A stretch of DNA of 64,000 nucleotides. It comes from Desulfomicrobium orale DSM 12838 (GTDB lineage: Bacteria; Desulfobacterota; Desulfovibrionia; Desulfovibrionales; Desulfomicrobiaceae). The DNA is taken from positions 2,294,001 to 2,358,000 of the forward strand of contig NZ_CP014230.1 of assembly GCF_001553625.1 (NCBI RefSeq), given 5' to 3'. A program made the position numbers and the translations under genes. The notes beneath the pieces were generated by a model. It was not told the origin of the DNA. It did not search any database and saw only the letters and a program-made list of their open reading frames with translations. This document shows positions 45,866 to 54,697 of the stretch, in pieces; position 1 is the first letter of the stretch, and the number at the start of each line of letters is the position of its first letter.

Positions 45866-46066
45866 ATGTTTGGAGTGGGAAAAAATAAGTCCAATAGACT
45901 TACTATTTCTTTAGATGATGAAGCCTATGCGATGCTTGCAAAGCTTTCCGAGACAGGTAAGCCACTTGGTTATGACTTGGATGAGTTCGTTGACGGGATG
46001 TGTCAGGCTCTTTCTTTTTTTTACGATGGTGCCATTTTTGAGTGTATTCACGCATCGCGTTTGTAG
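45866..46066 (+). CDS. Ribbon-helix-helix small regulator
   Basis: 66 aa from ATG 45866 with GGAGGCTTGGAG upstream. NRLTISLDDEAYAMLAKLSETG then LDEFVDGMCQALSFF is a ribbon-helix-helix pattern. It begins about 40 bases after the 15-bp inverted repeat and may bind it. Confidence 0.65.
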   Translation: MFGVGKNKSNRLTISLDDEAYAMLAKLSETGKPLGYDLDEFVDGMCQALSFFYDGAIFECIHASRL

Positions 46067-46073
46067 TGGTGAT

Positions 46074-46310
46074 ATGAATCAAATCCACGAACTTAAGATT
46101 CACCCAGAATATTTTGGGCCTGTCTCTGAAGGCAAGAAGACGTTTGAAATACGCAAAAACGACAGGGATTATAGGATAGGTGATACTGTTATTTTGCGAG
46201 AGTTTGACCCACGCACTGGAGAATATACTGGAAGGCTGATACAAAAAGAAGTTGGGTATGTAAGTGTCTTTTCGCAAATGTCGGGTTGGTGTGTTTTTTC
46301 CTTGCTATGA
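46074..46310 (+). CDS. DUF3850 (ASCH-like) protein
   Basis: 78 aa. IHELKIHPEYFGPVSEGKKTFEIRKNDRDYRIGD closely follows the DUF3850 pattern (HxLK..FE.IR.NDR...GD) with the ASCH-like fold, ending YTGRLIQKEVGYVSVF. Members are common in phages and have a putative RNA-binding role. Starts 8 bases after the RHH gene. Confidence 0.82.
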   Translation: MNQIHELKIHPEYFGPVSEGKKTFEIRKNDRDYRIGDTVILREFDPRTGEYTGRLIQKEVGYVSVFSQMSGWCVFSLL

Positions 46311-46341
46311 AATAAAATGATCGTTTTTGTTGGGGTGGCAA

Positions 46342-46713
46342 GTGACAGTTTTATACATTGATGATCTGGGCAGGCGTCTGACGAGGAGGGAGGTCCAGGA
46401 CCTTCTTGGCATTTCGGAAGATGTTCTGTTATCCGATCCGCTCCGGTTTGGTGGTGTTTGGTTTGGTCCCCGTAAACTGGTGTTCTTTGAAAAACTCATA
46501 TCCGAAGCGATAAGGGAAATGTATGCCAGTCAAAAAGAGCAGAAAGAGCGGCTTTGTTTGGATAGGCCGCGTCAAGCTCCCGAACGGGAAACGAATAGAG
46601 AAGGCATTTCCGACAAAGACGGAGGCTCAAAAATGGGAATCCATCCAGCGGTCCGCGCTTTTGCACATGAAAACGGGCCTGACTTGTGGCCAGTGGTTGA
46701 AAAGGAGAATTGA
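46342..46713 (+). CDS. Excisionase-like / MerR-AlpA-type small DNA-binding protein
   Basis: From GTG 46342. N-terminal LTRREVQDLLGISEDVLLSD is a winged-helix/MerR-like motif used by Xis and AlpA proteins; RFGGVWFGPRKLVFF fits the wing. The C-terminal half overlaps the integrase start by about 190 bases in another frame and is low-complexity, so only the first 60 residues look conserved. Confidence 0.6.
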   Translation: MTVLYIDDLGRRLTRREVQDLLGISEDVLLSDPLRFGGVWFGPRKLVFFEKLISEAIREMYASQKEQKERLCLDRPRQAPERETNREGISDKDGGSKMGIHPAVRAFAHENGPDLWPVVEKEN

Positions 46714-47554
46714 GGATTACGAGTCTAGGGGCCTTGTTTCTATTGATGAAAAACGGAGATGCTTTTCCCGTTTTTTCTCCGATGTTGATCAGTTCATGCC
46801 TGTGGCGATGCTCACTTCTGGGCATGCCCTTCGTCATCTTTCCCGGCTTGCCCAAGCCATCTCCGGTGATCGTGCGAATCGTTCAAAACAACATCTTGCC
46901 GAAGCTTGGGCTTGGGGTGTTCGTTTTATTGGGCTTCCATTGTTCAATCCGTTTGCCCAAGTGCCCGATTATCCCACGCAGACAAAAGAGTTGATAGTTC
47001 CCAAAGAGGAGCATTTCTGGGCAATGGTTGATGCGGCCAAGGACCAGCAGGAAAAAACAGCCGTTCTTTTCCTTTACTTCACAGCTTGCCGCCGTGGTGA
47101 ATTGCTCCGTCTTCAGTGGTCGGATATCGATTTTGAAAGGGAAGTTGTCCGGCTTTCCTGTCGTAAGGGCCGCAATGCTTCTTGGTTTTCCGCCTGGGTT
47201 CGTATCCCCGGAGAACTGCTTTTTGAGCTCAAGCGGTGGAAACTGCAATCCTGTCCGGGCACACAGGTTTTCCGCCTGCCAAGCTCCTTTCGTTTTATCC
47301 AGCTTCTTTGCCGACGTGCGGGCGTCCCGCCGTTTGGCTTTCATTCCATCCGGCATATGGTGGCCGTGCAATTGTACCGCGCTGGCCATACTGTTGCCGA
47401 GATTCAGACATTGCTTCGCCATCGATCCCCGCAGACCACGGAAATTTATTTGCGATCTTTGGGAGTCTTTCAGACATCCGAGGCGGCCGTTGGGTGGCTT
47501 GAGGTGGCGTGTAGGGTGGCGCGGGAAAAAAGAAAGGTTCCTGTCGGCATTTAA
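46523..47554 (+). CDS. int: Tyrosine recombinase (phage integrase)
   Basis: 343 aa. N-terminal arm-binding domain (SGFVWIGRVKLPNGKRIEKAF), core-binding domain, and complete catalytic set: R190 (TACRRGELLRL), K215 (CRKGR), H274 and R277 (FHSIRHMV), H300 (LLRHRSPQTT) and nucleophile Y309. It ends 22 bases before attR, the standard arrangement for tRNA-integrating phages. Confidence 0.92.
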   Translation: MPVKKSRKSGFVWIGRVKLPNGKRIEKAFPTKTEAQKWESIQRSALLHMKTGLTCGQWLKRRIEDYESRGLVSIDEKRRCFSRFFSDVDQFMPVAMLTSGHALRHLSRLAQAISGDRANRSKQHLAEAWAWGVRFIGLPLFNPFAQVPDYPTQTKELIVPKEEHFWAMVDAAKDQQEKTAVLFLYFTACRRGELLRLQWSDIDFEREVVRLSCRKGRNASWFSAWVRIPGELLFELKRWKLQSCPGTQVFRLPSSFRFIQLLCRRAGVPPFGFHSIRHMVAVQLYRAGHTVAEIQTLLRHRSPQTTEIYLRSLGVFQTSEAAVGWLEVACRVAREKRKVPVGI

Positions 47555-47575
47555 CCATCTGGAACCTTTGTAATA

Positions 47576-47626
47576 TTTGGTGCCCCCACCATGACTCGAA
47601 CATGGGCTAACCGGGATTAGGAATCC
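47576..47626. repeat. attR, 51-bp direct repeat within tRNA-Arg
   Basis: Identical to 36644-36694; covers the tRNA 3' half, so the integrated phage rebuilt an intact tRNA. Preceded by a hairpin (AAAGGTTCC / GGAACCTTT) that probably terminates int. Confidence 0.93.
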
Positions 47627-47655
47627 CGTGCTCTATCCACCTGAGCTATGGGGGC
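47578..47655 (-). tRNA. tRNA-Arg(CCU)
   Basis: 78 nt with encoded CCA. Acceptor GCCCCCA pairs with TGGGGGC, the anticodon loop is TTCCTAA (CCU), and the T arm contains CCATG-TTCGAGT-CATGG. Insertion site of the inovirus. Confidence 0.96.
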
Positions 47656-47759
47656 CAGTAGAGACGTTCTCGCTAGATGAGTCCTGTAAAGAAGGCAAGG
47701 AAAATTAGGATATATCTCGGGTAAGCCTTTTCGCTGCCCCTGACTGGTGTCCTTACTTT

Positions 47760-49861
47760 TCAGAAACTGGCCGTCAGAGTGAGCCCTACGGTGCGCGGCG
47801 GAGCGGCCTCGCCAATGGGTTCCGAACCCGGAAAAGCGAAGGCCACGGAAGCGTACCGGCGGTCGAAGAGATTGGCGGCCCAGGCCGTCAGGGTCAGATG
47901 CTCCGTTTCCAACCCCAAGCGAAGGTCAACGGTTTCGTAGGCGCTTTCCCGGAGTTCGTTGGCCGTGTCCCAGTAAAACGGCCCTACACCCTGAATCTCG
48001 GCACGGGAGAAGAAGGTAAGCGGCGTTTCCCGGCCGAAGAGGTGCATGTTTTCCGCGAGAGTCCTGCGGTACTGCACGGCTGCGTGATAGGAATAATCCG
48101 GAGCCAGAGGCGCACTGTTCCCCGAGTAGTCCAGCCCGGCCACATCGTCCGCGTAGCGGGTAAATTCCGCGCGGATGCAGCCCAGTCCACCCTCGATGGT
48201 CAGGCCGGGAGCGAGGAGAAGTTCCGATTCCACCTCGAAACCCACGCTGCGGGACCGGCCCGCGTTACGGATGATCGTGTCGGCCGTGGGCAGAAGCTGT
48301 ACCACCTGCTGGTCGCGCAGGTCGATGACGAATGTGGCGGCGTTCAGGATCAGGCGGTCGTTCCACCACGAAGTCTTGGCTCCCAGTTCGTAGGTCCAGC
48401 TGTATTCCGCCTCGAAACCCAGATCGGACCGATCCAGCGCACCGGGATTGAAGCCCGCGCCGCGGTAGCCGCGGGCCGCACTGACATAGGTCATCATATC
48501 GGGACTCCAGTGCACGATGAACTGCGCCTTGGGCAGCCAGGCTCCGCCGGACGCGCTGCGCTCCAGGCCGCTTTCCTCCAGCGGCATTCCGCCGGAAGAC
48601 AGGCGCATGCGGTGATCGATGGAGCGCCGTTCCCGCTCATGGCGCAGACCACCTGTCACCTCGAACATGTCCAGAAACTTCCATCCGGCCTGACCGAAAA
48701 CGGCCCAGCCGCGCGTACGCAGATCAGAATCCGTGTCCCGATCCAGAGGCACCGGAGCCATGACGCCCGGAGCAAGGGACAGGGTCAGGGAATGATCCTT
48801 GACGGACCGGAACGCGTACAGTCCGGCCAGCCAGCTCAGCGCCTCCTCGCCGGACGACCCCAGACGCAGTTCCTGACTGTACTGCCGATCGCTTATATCC
48901 TCGTGAGCCGTGAACAGTGCGGCGGGCGTGAAATCCTGATCGTTTTCGGCCATGTCTTCATAGCCGCGTACGGCCGAAATGGAGGTCAGTCTGAACCAGG
49001 GCGCGTCCCAGACCGCGCGCAGGGATGTCCCCGCTGTGTCCCGATGGTGCGCGCCCTCGAAATCATAGGCCACATGGTACGGGTCGCTGCGCACTTTCGA
49101 TAGGGGTCCCAAGGGAAAAGCGCCGTCCCGCAGGGTTTCCCCGTCCAGGCTCCAGATCAGGTCCAGTGAATCCGTGGGCAGCCAGCGCAGATGCATGCGG
49201 CCGTTCAGATTTTCCCGCGTGTCCACGTCGCGATCCAGATAATCGTTTTGCGTATAGCCATCCCGGCTCTCCCGCGTTCCGGCCAGTCCCAGAAAAAGAT
49301 GATCCGCCACCAGGGGGCGCGCAGGCTGCCGATGGTTCGCAGGGAATTGTAATCGCCCAGAGTCTGCTCCAGGCAGGCTCCGCCGGTATTGTCCGGCTTT
49401 CTGGTTACGATGTTGATGGCCCCGGCCAGACTGTTGCGGCCGTACAACGTACCCTGCGGCCCGCGCAGCACCTCGATGCGTTCGATGTCGTACAGTCCGC
49501 TGTCAAACACGCGGGAGTCTCCGACGGCCACGTCGTCCACGGAAAAGGACACGGCCGGCTCATTGTTCACCGCCCCCACCCCCCGGATAAAGACATAGGA
49601 ATTGCCGCGTATGCCCCAGTTTGCCACCTGCAGATTGGGCGTACGGCGGGCGAAGTCCCGGAATGAGGCAATGCCCGCATCCTCGATGCGTTCGGCGGTG
49701 AAGGCCGTGACGCTCTGCGGCACCTGTTGCAGGTCGGACTCGGTTTTCTCCGCCGTGACCAGTACCGGCTCCAGAACAAGTTCCCGGCTCGCGTTCTGTC
49801 CGGCCAGGACCGTGCCATGAAACGCCAGCAGAACTGCAACCATCATGCACAGAGTTCTCAT
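47760..49861 (-). pseudogene. TonB-dependent receptor (FyuA-like), single-base frameshift
   Basis: The N-terminal frame (49861 down) begins with a signal peptide LLAFHGTVLA, TonB box EPVLVTAEKTE and plug motif ERIEVLRGPQGTLYGRNSLAGA; the remaining barrel lies in another frame to 47760, ending LTASF with a terminal aromatic. Combined length would be 700 aa. The shift is at a run of five G (49313-49317 on the plus strand), where six would restore the frame LRAPLVADHLF. Start overlaps the methyltransferase stop (ATGA). Loss of function or sequence error. Confidence 0.87.
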
Positions 49862-50877
49862 GCCGCCCCTCCCTGCTGTTTCCGCGCGGCCACAAGAAGC
49901 GTGCGCCGCCCGTCTCCCCGGAGTTCCACACGAATATCCTGAAAGCCGATCTGTTCCAGAGCCGGAACCAGTTCCTCTCTGGACAGCGCATGAGCCGGAA
50001 AACCGGCCAGCCGCGTGATGCAGGCCATGGCCGCCAGAACCCGCTCCGGAAGCTCGGCCAGGGGATGCAGATGTGCGGCCACGAACCATCCTCCGGGACG
50101 CAGAGCGCTGTGGATGGCGCCCAGAATTCCGGGCAGGTTTCCGGCAAAGGCGTACAGCACATGCGCGGTCAGCAGCAGATCCCAGCGTTCGGCCGGAAAA
50201 TCCATGTTCCGCGCATCCGCGCCGATGGCCGTAAAGCGCGCGCCCAGGCCGTTTTTTTCGGCATTCACGCGGGCCTGCTCCGCCACAGCGGGCAAATCCA
50301 CCATATCGGCGTGCAATTCCGCGTTTTTCCGCAGCAGTTCCAGAGAATATTCACCCAAGCCTCCGCCGAGATCGCACATCCGGCGCAAATGCTGAAAGTC
50401 CGGCAGTCCGGCGATGAAGTCCGCCGTTTCCTGCAGAAAACCCTGCCGCGCGCACTGGGCCGTGCCCAGCATGGTCCGGGGATTGTTCCAGTCCGCATCC
50501 GCACCTTCCCAGCAACGCAGGTCTCCGGCCAGCAGTTCCGGCAGGGAGGAAAAAATCATGCCGCAGAAATCGGCGTGATAGTCCAGGTAATCTCCCTGGA
50601 AAAAGGGCGAAGTCCGCGTCAGCCATGTTCTGGCCAGCGGCGTGTTGCGGTACCCGCGCGGACCGGCTTCCAGCAGTCCGCAGACACGGAAAAGTTCCAG
50701 AAGAGCCTCCGTACCGTCCGCTCTCCAGTCCGACCGCTCCGCCACTTCTTCGGCGGACGCCCAGTCGTCCAGCACGTCGAAAACTCCAAGCCGCACGCCG
50801 TAACGCACCGCATGTGCGGCAACTTCCGTCATGAGCATCTCTTCCAGAGGCCGGAAGGACACTGGGGGCATGTCCAT
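49858..50877 (-). CDS. Methyltransf_2-type O-methyltransferase
   Basis: 339 aa: N-terminal dimerisation helices (residues 10-90, VAAHAVRYGVRLGVFDVL), then SAM-binding CDLGGGLGEYSLELL (about residue 168), an acidic loop and DLLLTAHVLYAF, with PGGWFVAAHLHPL late in the fold. It is coupled to the downstream TonB receptor, suggesting a modified small metabolite whose uptake is receptor-dependent. Confidence 0.85.
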   Translation of the reverse strand: MDMPPVSFRPLEEMLMTEVAAHAVRYGVRLGVFDVLDDWASAEEVAERSDWRADGTEALLELFRVCGLLEAGPRGYRNTPLARTWLTRTSPFFQGDYLDYHADFCGMIFSSLPELLAGDLRCWEGADADWNNPRTMLGTAQCARQGFLQETADFIAGLPDFQHLRRMCDLGGGLGEYSLELLRKNAELHADMVDLPAVAEQARVNAEKNGLGARFTAIGADARNMDFPAERWDLLLTAHVLYAFAGNLPGILGAIHSALRPGGWFVAAHLHPLAELPERVLAAMACITRLAGFPAHALSREELVPALEQIGFQDIRVELRGDGRRTLLVAARKQQGGAA

Positions 50878-50965
50878 CGCATCTCCTTGTGGCCGGAAAA
50901 ATTTTTCCGGGCTGGCGTTCAGAAATATTTTGACGCTCCATACATTTAGCTCTGAAAAATGGACA

Positions 50966-50998
50966 CCCGAAATGGAACAAAAAACATCCCGAAACGGA
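50966..50998. promoter_or_regulatory. Direct repeats upstream of receptor operon (AraC-type box candidate)
   Basis: CCCGAAATGGA (50966-50976) and CCCGAAACGGA (50988-50998), 22 bp apart, i.e. two helical turns, the spacing AraC-family dimers use. They lie 90-120 bases before the methyltransferase start and opposite the AraC gene. A separate ATTAG/CTAAT inverted repeat (51110-51125) overlaps the AraC start. Confidence 0.6.
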
Positions 50999-51123
50999 AG
51001 AACGCGTTTTTTAGGCTATTTTTCTTATGACAACAGGTGGATGCGATAACCCAGTCGGAAGGAAACACGGTTTGAAAAGACGTCTGCCTTGCCATGAGGG
51101 CATATTTTTATTAGTCAAAACTA

Positions 51124-52137
51124 ATGCATGCTTCACTCAGCAGTCCGGTCGGATTCCCGGCAGATACCTCTTCCGGCGCAGCCGTGTTTTCGTCTCTGGA
51201 GCCTGCCGAGAAATCCGCCCTGCGCCCCTACGCCGTGCGCGTGGACCATACCTTTCAGGATCTGTGGTTCGGTATGGAGCACCCGCGTCCCGGACTCTCG
51301 ATTTTCGTCTGCGACTTTTCCCTGCCCGAGCCGCACGCCGCGCCTTTCACTATGGGCGAGGGCGTGGTCACCTTCTCCACAGTTCTGTCCGGCCGCGCGC
51401 GGTGGCATGTCAGCCGGGGCGGAGGCCAGCGCCAAGTAACGGTGGATACTCCGTGCGACATGGTCTGCCGGGGCGACGACTGCGCCGGGGAGATATTTCT
51501 GGATCGCGGAGCGCCGCATCAGGTGGTCAATCTGCATGTGCAGACCGAGCTGCTGCTGGAATATCTGGATGTCACGGCCGTGGACAAAAACCTGCGCGAG
51601 GGTCTGGACAGGCGTGGCGGAATGCACGTTTTAAGCCGCCTGTCCGCCGATACCCGGACCCGCAACGCGGCCCGGCAGATCCTGCATTGCTCCCTGTCCG
51701 GGCCGTGCCGCCGCCTTTTTCTGGAAAGCCGGGCTCTGGACATGCTTTCCGTATTCCTGGGCCGTCTGGAAAAACCGCGTACGGCCGTGTCCCTGAGCTC
51801 AAGCGATGTGGAACGCCTGCACGAAGCCCGGCGTATTCTGCGGGAAACCGTGGACGAGCAGCCAAGCATCCGGGAACTGGCCCGGCAAACCGGCCTGAAT
51901 GAAATGAAGCTCAAACGCGGCTTCCGCGCCCTGTTCGGCTGCACCGTCTTCCAGGTCGCACGCGCCGAGCGTCTGGAGCGCGCCCGGACCCTGTTGCGGG
52001 ATACGGACACGACCGTGGGAGCCGTGGCGGCCATGACCGGCTACACGAACATGAGCCATTTCATCGCCGCGTTCCGGACGCGGTTCGGGCAGACTCCGGG
52101 CGAAATCCTGACCCGCTCCCGCAGGCATCCGCTGTAA
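51124..52137 (+). CDS. AraC-family regulator (PchR/YbtA-like)
   Basis: 337 aa. N-terminal ligand/sensor domain, C-terminal double helix-turn-helix: QPSIRELARQTGLNEMKLKRGFRALFG and RDTDTTVGAVAAMTGYTNMSHFIAAFRTRFGQTP. PchR and YbtA activate siderophore receptor genes when bound to the siderophore. It is divergent from a methyltransferase plus TonB receptor, fitting this role. No clear ribosome-binding site precedes ATG 51124, so a later start is possible. Confidence 0.85.
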   Translation: MHASLSSPVGFPADTSSGAAVFSSLEPAEKSALRPYAVRVDHTFQDLWFGMEHPRPGLSIFVCDFSLPEPHAAPFTMGEGVVTFSTVLSGRARWHVSRGGGQRQVTVDTPCDMVCRGDDCAGEIFLDRGAPHQVVNLHVQTELLLEYLDVTAVDKNLREGLDRRGGMHVLSRLSADTRTRNAARQILHCSLSGPCRRLFLESRALDMLSVFLGRLEKPRTAVSLSSSDVERLHEARRILRETVDEQPSIRELARQTGLNEMKLKRGFRALFGCTVFQVARAERLERARTLLRDTDTTVGAVAAMTGYTNMSHFIAAFRTRFGQTPGEILTRSRRHPL

Positions 52138-52442
52138 ATCATCCCAGGTCCACATACGAGCCGGCCTCAATCCGGCCGATACCAAAAGAACCTGCCATAA
52201 CGTGGGGCTGAGAGGCGACCACGCTCCCCTACTCTTCGTAATTGTCAGTGTTGTTCAGGTAACCGCTTCGGACGCCCCCGCTCCGGCACCACGCGCGGGG
52301 CTCATTGACATCACCGGTGCAGGTTACTAGATTTATCCCTTTATTGGTTGTCAGCGTCGTCCGCTCGGCGGCCTTCCCGGAGTAAATCCGGGAAATGCCC
52401 GGGCCCCTCGCATCGAAATATTCCACGGTCAAACGGAGCCAC
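52138..52442. other. Intergenic region before the NIF3-like gene
   Basis: About 300 bases of mixed composition with several GC-rich short hairpins; no gene, tRNA or recognised RNA family. A purine-rich CGGAGCC precedes the next start. Confidence 0.4.
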
Positions 52443-53390
52443 ATGCTCGTCCAGAATCTGATCGCTCTGATCGAAACCACGGCCCCGCCCCGTCTGGCCG
52501 CGCCCTGGGACAAAAGCGGAGTACAGATCGCTTCCGCCACTGAGGACATCCGCGTCATGTGCGTGGCCCTGGATCCGGAACCGGAGACAGTCCGTCAGGC
52601 TGTGGAGCATGGGGCGCAGTTCGTACTGTGCCACCATCCGCTGACCCTTTCTCCCCGGCTGCCCGACCGTCTGGACGACTATCACGACGTTCTTTCCCGC
52701 ACGATGAAAAACAGCCTGTGGCTCTACAGTGCTCATACATCCCTGGACGCCAACCCGGACGGCCCGGTCAACTGGTTCGGGCGCGCTCTGGGACTCCAGA
52801 ACATGCGGATACTGGAAGTCACCCGCCGCGAAACTCCGGTTCTGGTCCGTGTGCCCAAACCCGGCCCGGAAAATGGCATGTCAGGCATACGCGTGCGTAC
52901 AGATGGCGATTTTCTGGAATACGAAGTCTGGCCGGAAGATCTGCCCCGCTTCCGGAATGCGGACCGGGCCGGACAACCCGTGCACGAGATGCCTCTGGCT
53001 TTTCCCTCGCGGGAATTCGGATTTGGGTGCATGGGGCATCTTCCCGAGGCCCTGACCTGGGAAGAATTTGAACGCGCCGTCTCGGCCCTGCTTCCTTGCA
53101 GCTGGCGGAGTATCGGCTGCCCACCCGGCCGGATTTCGACCGTGGCCTACTGTCCGGGCTCGGGAGCCGATCTGGCCGGCCCGGCCTTTACCCTCGGCGC
53201 TCAGGTATATCTGAGCGGAGATCTGAAATACCATCAGGCCCAGGCCATCCGCTCGCTGGGCCTGACCCTCGACGTCGGGCATTTCCAGCTCGAGGAAGGC
53301 ATGATGCGGGTCTGGAGCGAAGACCTGGCCGCACGCCTCGCCGGAGATGTCCGGATCGTTTTTCTTCCGGGCCGCGATCCCTTTGCCTGA
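52443..53390 (+). CDS. NIF3-like dinuclear metal-centre protein
   Basis: 315 aa from ATG 52443. WDKSGVQI near the start, CHHPLTLSP with the metal-binding HH pair (about residue 62), YSAHTSLDANPDGP, and a C-terminal DVGHFQLE motif with His and Glu ligands. Fits the GTP cyclohydrolase I type 2/NIF3 family; the catalysed reaction remains debated. Followed 44 bases later by the zinc-ribbon gene on the same strand. Confidence 0.9.
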   Translation: MLVQNLIALIETTAPPRLAAPWDKSGVQIASATEDIRVMCVALDPEPETVRQAVEHGAQFVLCHHPLTLSPRLPDRLDDYHDVLSRTMKNSLWLYSAHTSLDANPDGPVNWFGRALGLQNMRILEVTRRETPVLVRVPKPGPENGMSGIRVRTDGDFLEYEVWPEDLPRFRNADRAGQPVHEMPLAFPSREFGFGCMGHLPEALTWEEFERAVSALLPCSWRSIGCPPGRISTVAYCPGSGADLAGPAFTLGAQVYLSGDLKYHQAQAIRSLGLTLDVGHFQLEEGMMRVWSEDLAARLAGDVRIVFLPGRDPFA

Positions 53391-53434
53391 AATCGCGCCC
53401 GGCCCAACACGATTTTTTTGAGGAGGATCATACC

Positions 53435-54181
53435 TTGAGCATTTATATTGACCAGATCGAGCAGCTGGTGGTGCTGCAAAAAGTGGATTCGGAAATGATC
53501 GGCCTGGAGCGTGTGCTGGAGGAAGCTCCCCGGCAGTTGCGCGAACTGCAGGAGAAACAGTCCTATCTCCTCCAGCAGCAGGACGTGATCCGGGAAAAGA
53601 TCAGCGTGCTCATGGAGCAGAAGGGCAGACTCGAGACCGAAATTGAAAACGACGCCCAGAAGATAAAGAAGAGCAAAAACAAGCTCATGTTGGTGGAAAA
53701 CACCAAAGAATATCACGCCATGATGCGTGAGATGGACAATCTGGAGAAAATGAACAGGGGCCGTGAAGAGGAGCAGGCCACTCTTCTGGCTGATCTGACT
53801 GATCTGGAAGGACGCCGGGACGCCTTGCAGGCCGACATTGACGCGTTGGGCGAGAACATCGCCGCCCAGCAGGCCACCCTCGACCAGGAACTGGCCGCAA
53901 ACCGGGCCCGTCTGGAGACTCTGGCCAAAGACAAGACCCGCGCCTCGGAGGCCGTGCCCGCGCCCATTCTCAGCCGGTACAATTTCATCCGCGGCCGCAT
54001 CGCCAATCCGGTCATCGTGCCGGTGAGCGAAGGTGTATGCAAGGGATGCCATATCGTCATCCCGCCCCAGACCTACATCGACCTGCAAAAGGGCGAACAG
54101 ATTCTGAGCTGCCCCAACTGCTTGCGCATCATTTACTGGGAACGCCATTTCTCAGAGGCTGAAAGCGAAGAGGCCCAATAA
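53435..54181 (+). CDS. Coiled-coil protein with C4 zinc ribbon (CT398/zf-RING_7-like)
   Basis: 248 aa from TTG 53435 with GAGGAGG upstream. Long heptad coiled coil (about residues 20-165, QIKKSKNKLMLVENTKEYHAMM as a marker) and a C-terminal zinc ribbon with CKGCHIVI and CPNCLRII. CT398 binds sigma-54 in chlamydiae; here only the architecture can be claimed. rnpB follows. Confidence 0.85.
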   Translation: MSIYIDQIEQLVVLQKVDSEMIGLERVLEEAPRQLRELQEKQSYLLQQQDVIREKISVLMEQKGRLETEIENDAQKIKKSKNKLMLVENTKEYHAMMREMDNLEKMNRGREEEQATLLADLTDLEGRRDALQADIDALGENIAAQQATLDQELAANRARLETLAKDKTRASEAVPAPILSRYNFIRGRIANPVIVPVSEGVCKGCHIVIPPQTYIDLQKGEQILSCPNCLRIIYWERHFSEAESEEAQ

Positions 54182-54240
54182 ACTTCCGTCCGCAGATAGC
54201 CCGGCGGGAAACCGGGTGAGGCTGAAGCCTTATTTTTCAC

Positions 54241-54590
54241 GGAGCCGGACAGGCTGTCGCTGCCGGCCGCAAGGCCGGGGGAGGAAAGTCCGGACACCAC
54301 AGGGCAGGATGCTGGGTAACACCCAGCGGGGGCGACCCCGGGACAGTGCCACAGAAACAGACCGCCCCGGTCCGCCGGGGTAAGGGTGAAAAGGCGGGGT
54401 AAGAGCCCACCAGTTGCCGCGGCGACGCGGCAAGCTAGGCAAACCCCATCCGGTGCAAGACCAAATAGGAAGGTGGCCGGCCCGGTCAGGACCCTTCGGG
54501 TAGGTTGCTGGAGACGGCGGGAAACCGTCGCCCTAGAGGAATGACAGCCGCCTGGAAACAGGCACAGAATCCGGCTTATCGTCCGGCTCC
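54241..54590 (+). ncRNA. rnpB: RNase P RNA
   Basis: 350 nt. The 5' GGAGCCGGAC pairs with 3' GTCCGGCTCC (P1). Diagnostic conserved stretches are present: GGAGGAAAGTCCGGACACC (CRI/J3-4), ACAGAAACAGACCGCC, AAGGGTGAAAAGGCG, and AGAGGAATGACAGCCG followed by ACAGAATCCGGCTTAT near the 3' end. Bacterial type A. Catalytic RNA for tRNA 5' maturation. Confidence 0.95.
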
Positions 54591-54697
54591 GTCCTTGTTC
54601 AAAGCTTTTCGCCTTTCCTTTTTCCGGAAAATCTGCGGCTCGCCGTGGGTGCCTCCGTCTTCGGAAAAACGGAAGGCTCACGGTCCGCAAACTGAAA

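Larger units (their letters stand above)
36644..47626 (+). mobile_element. Inovirus (filamentous phage) prophage integrated in tRNA-Arg(CCU)
   Basis: About 10.98 kb, about 9.7 kb without IS copy 4. Bounded by perfect 51-bp direct repeats (36644-36694 and 47576-47626), the right one being the 3' half of tRNA-Arg. Contents in order: HigBA pair, zinc-ribbon protein, XRE repressor (all minus); then plus-strand early genes, ssDNA-binding candidate, small membrane protein, major coat, terminator, small membrane protein, pIII-like, pVI-like, zot, rep, regulators, integrase. No secretin gene is seen, as in CTX-type phages that use a host secretin. Confidence 0.9.

Noticed and set aside
47898..49103. 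401-codon open frame on the plus strand
   Set aside because: Antisense to the TonB receptor barrel; no recognisable protein features.
52190..52250. TPP-riboswitch-like CTGAGA near GC-rich hairpins
   Set aside because: The second conserved segment of a thi-box is absent and the downstream gene is not thiamine-related.
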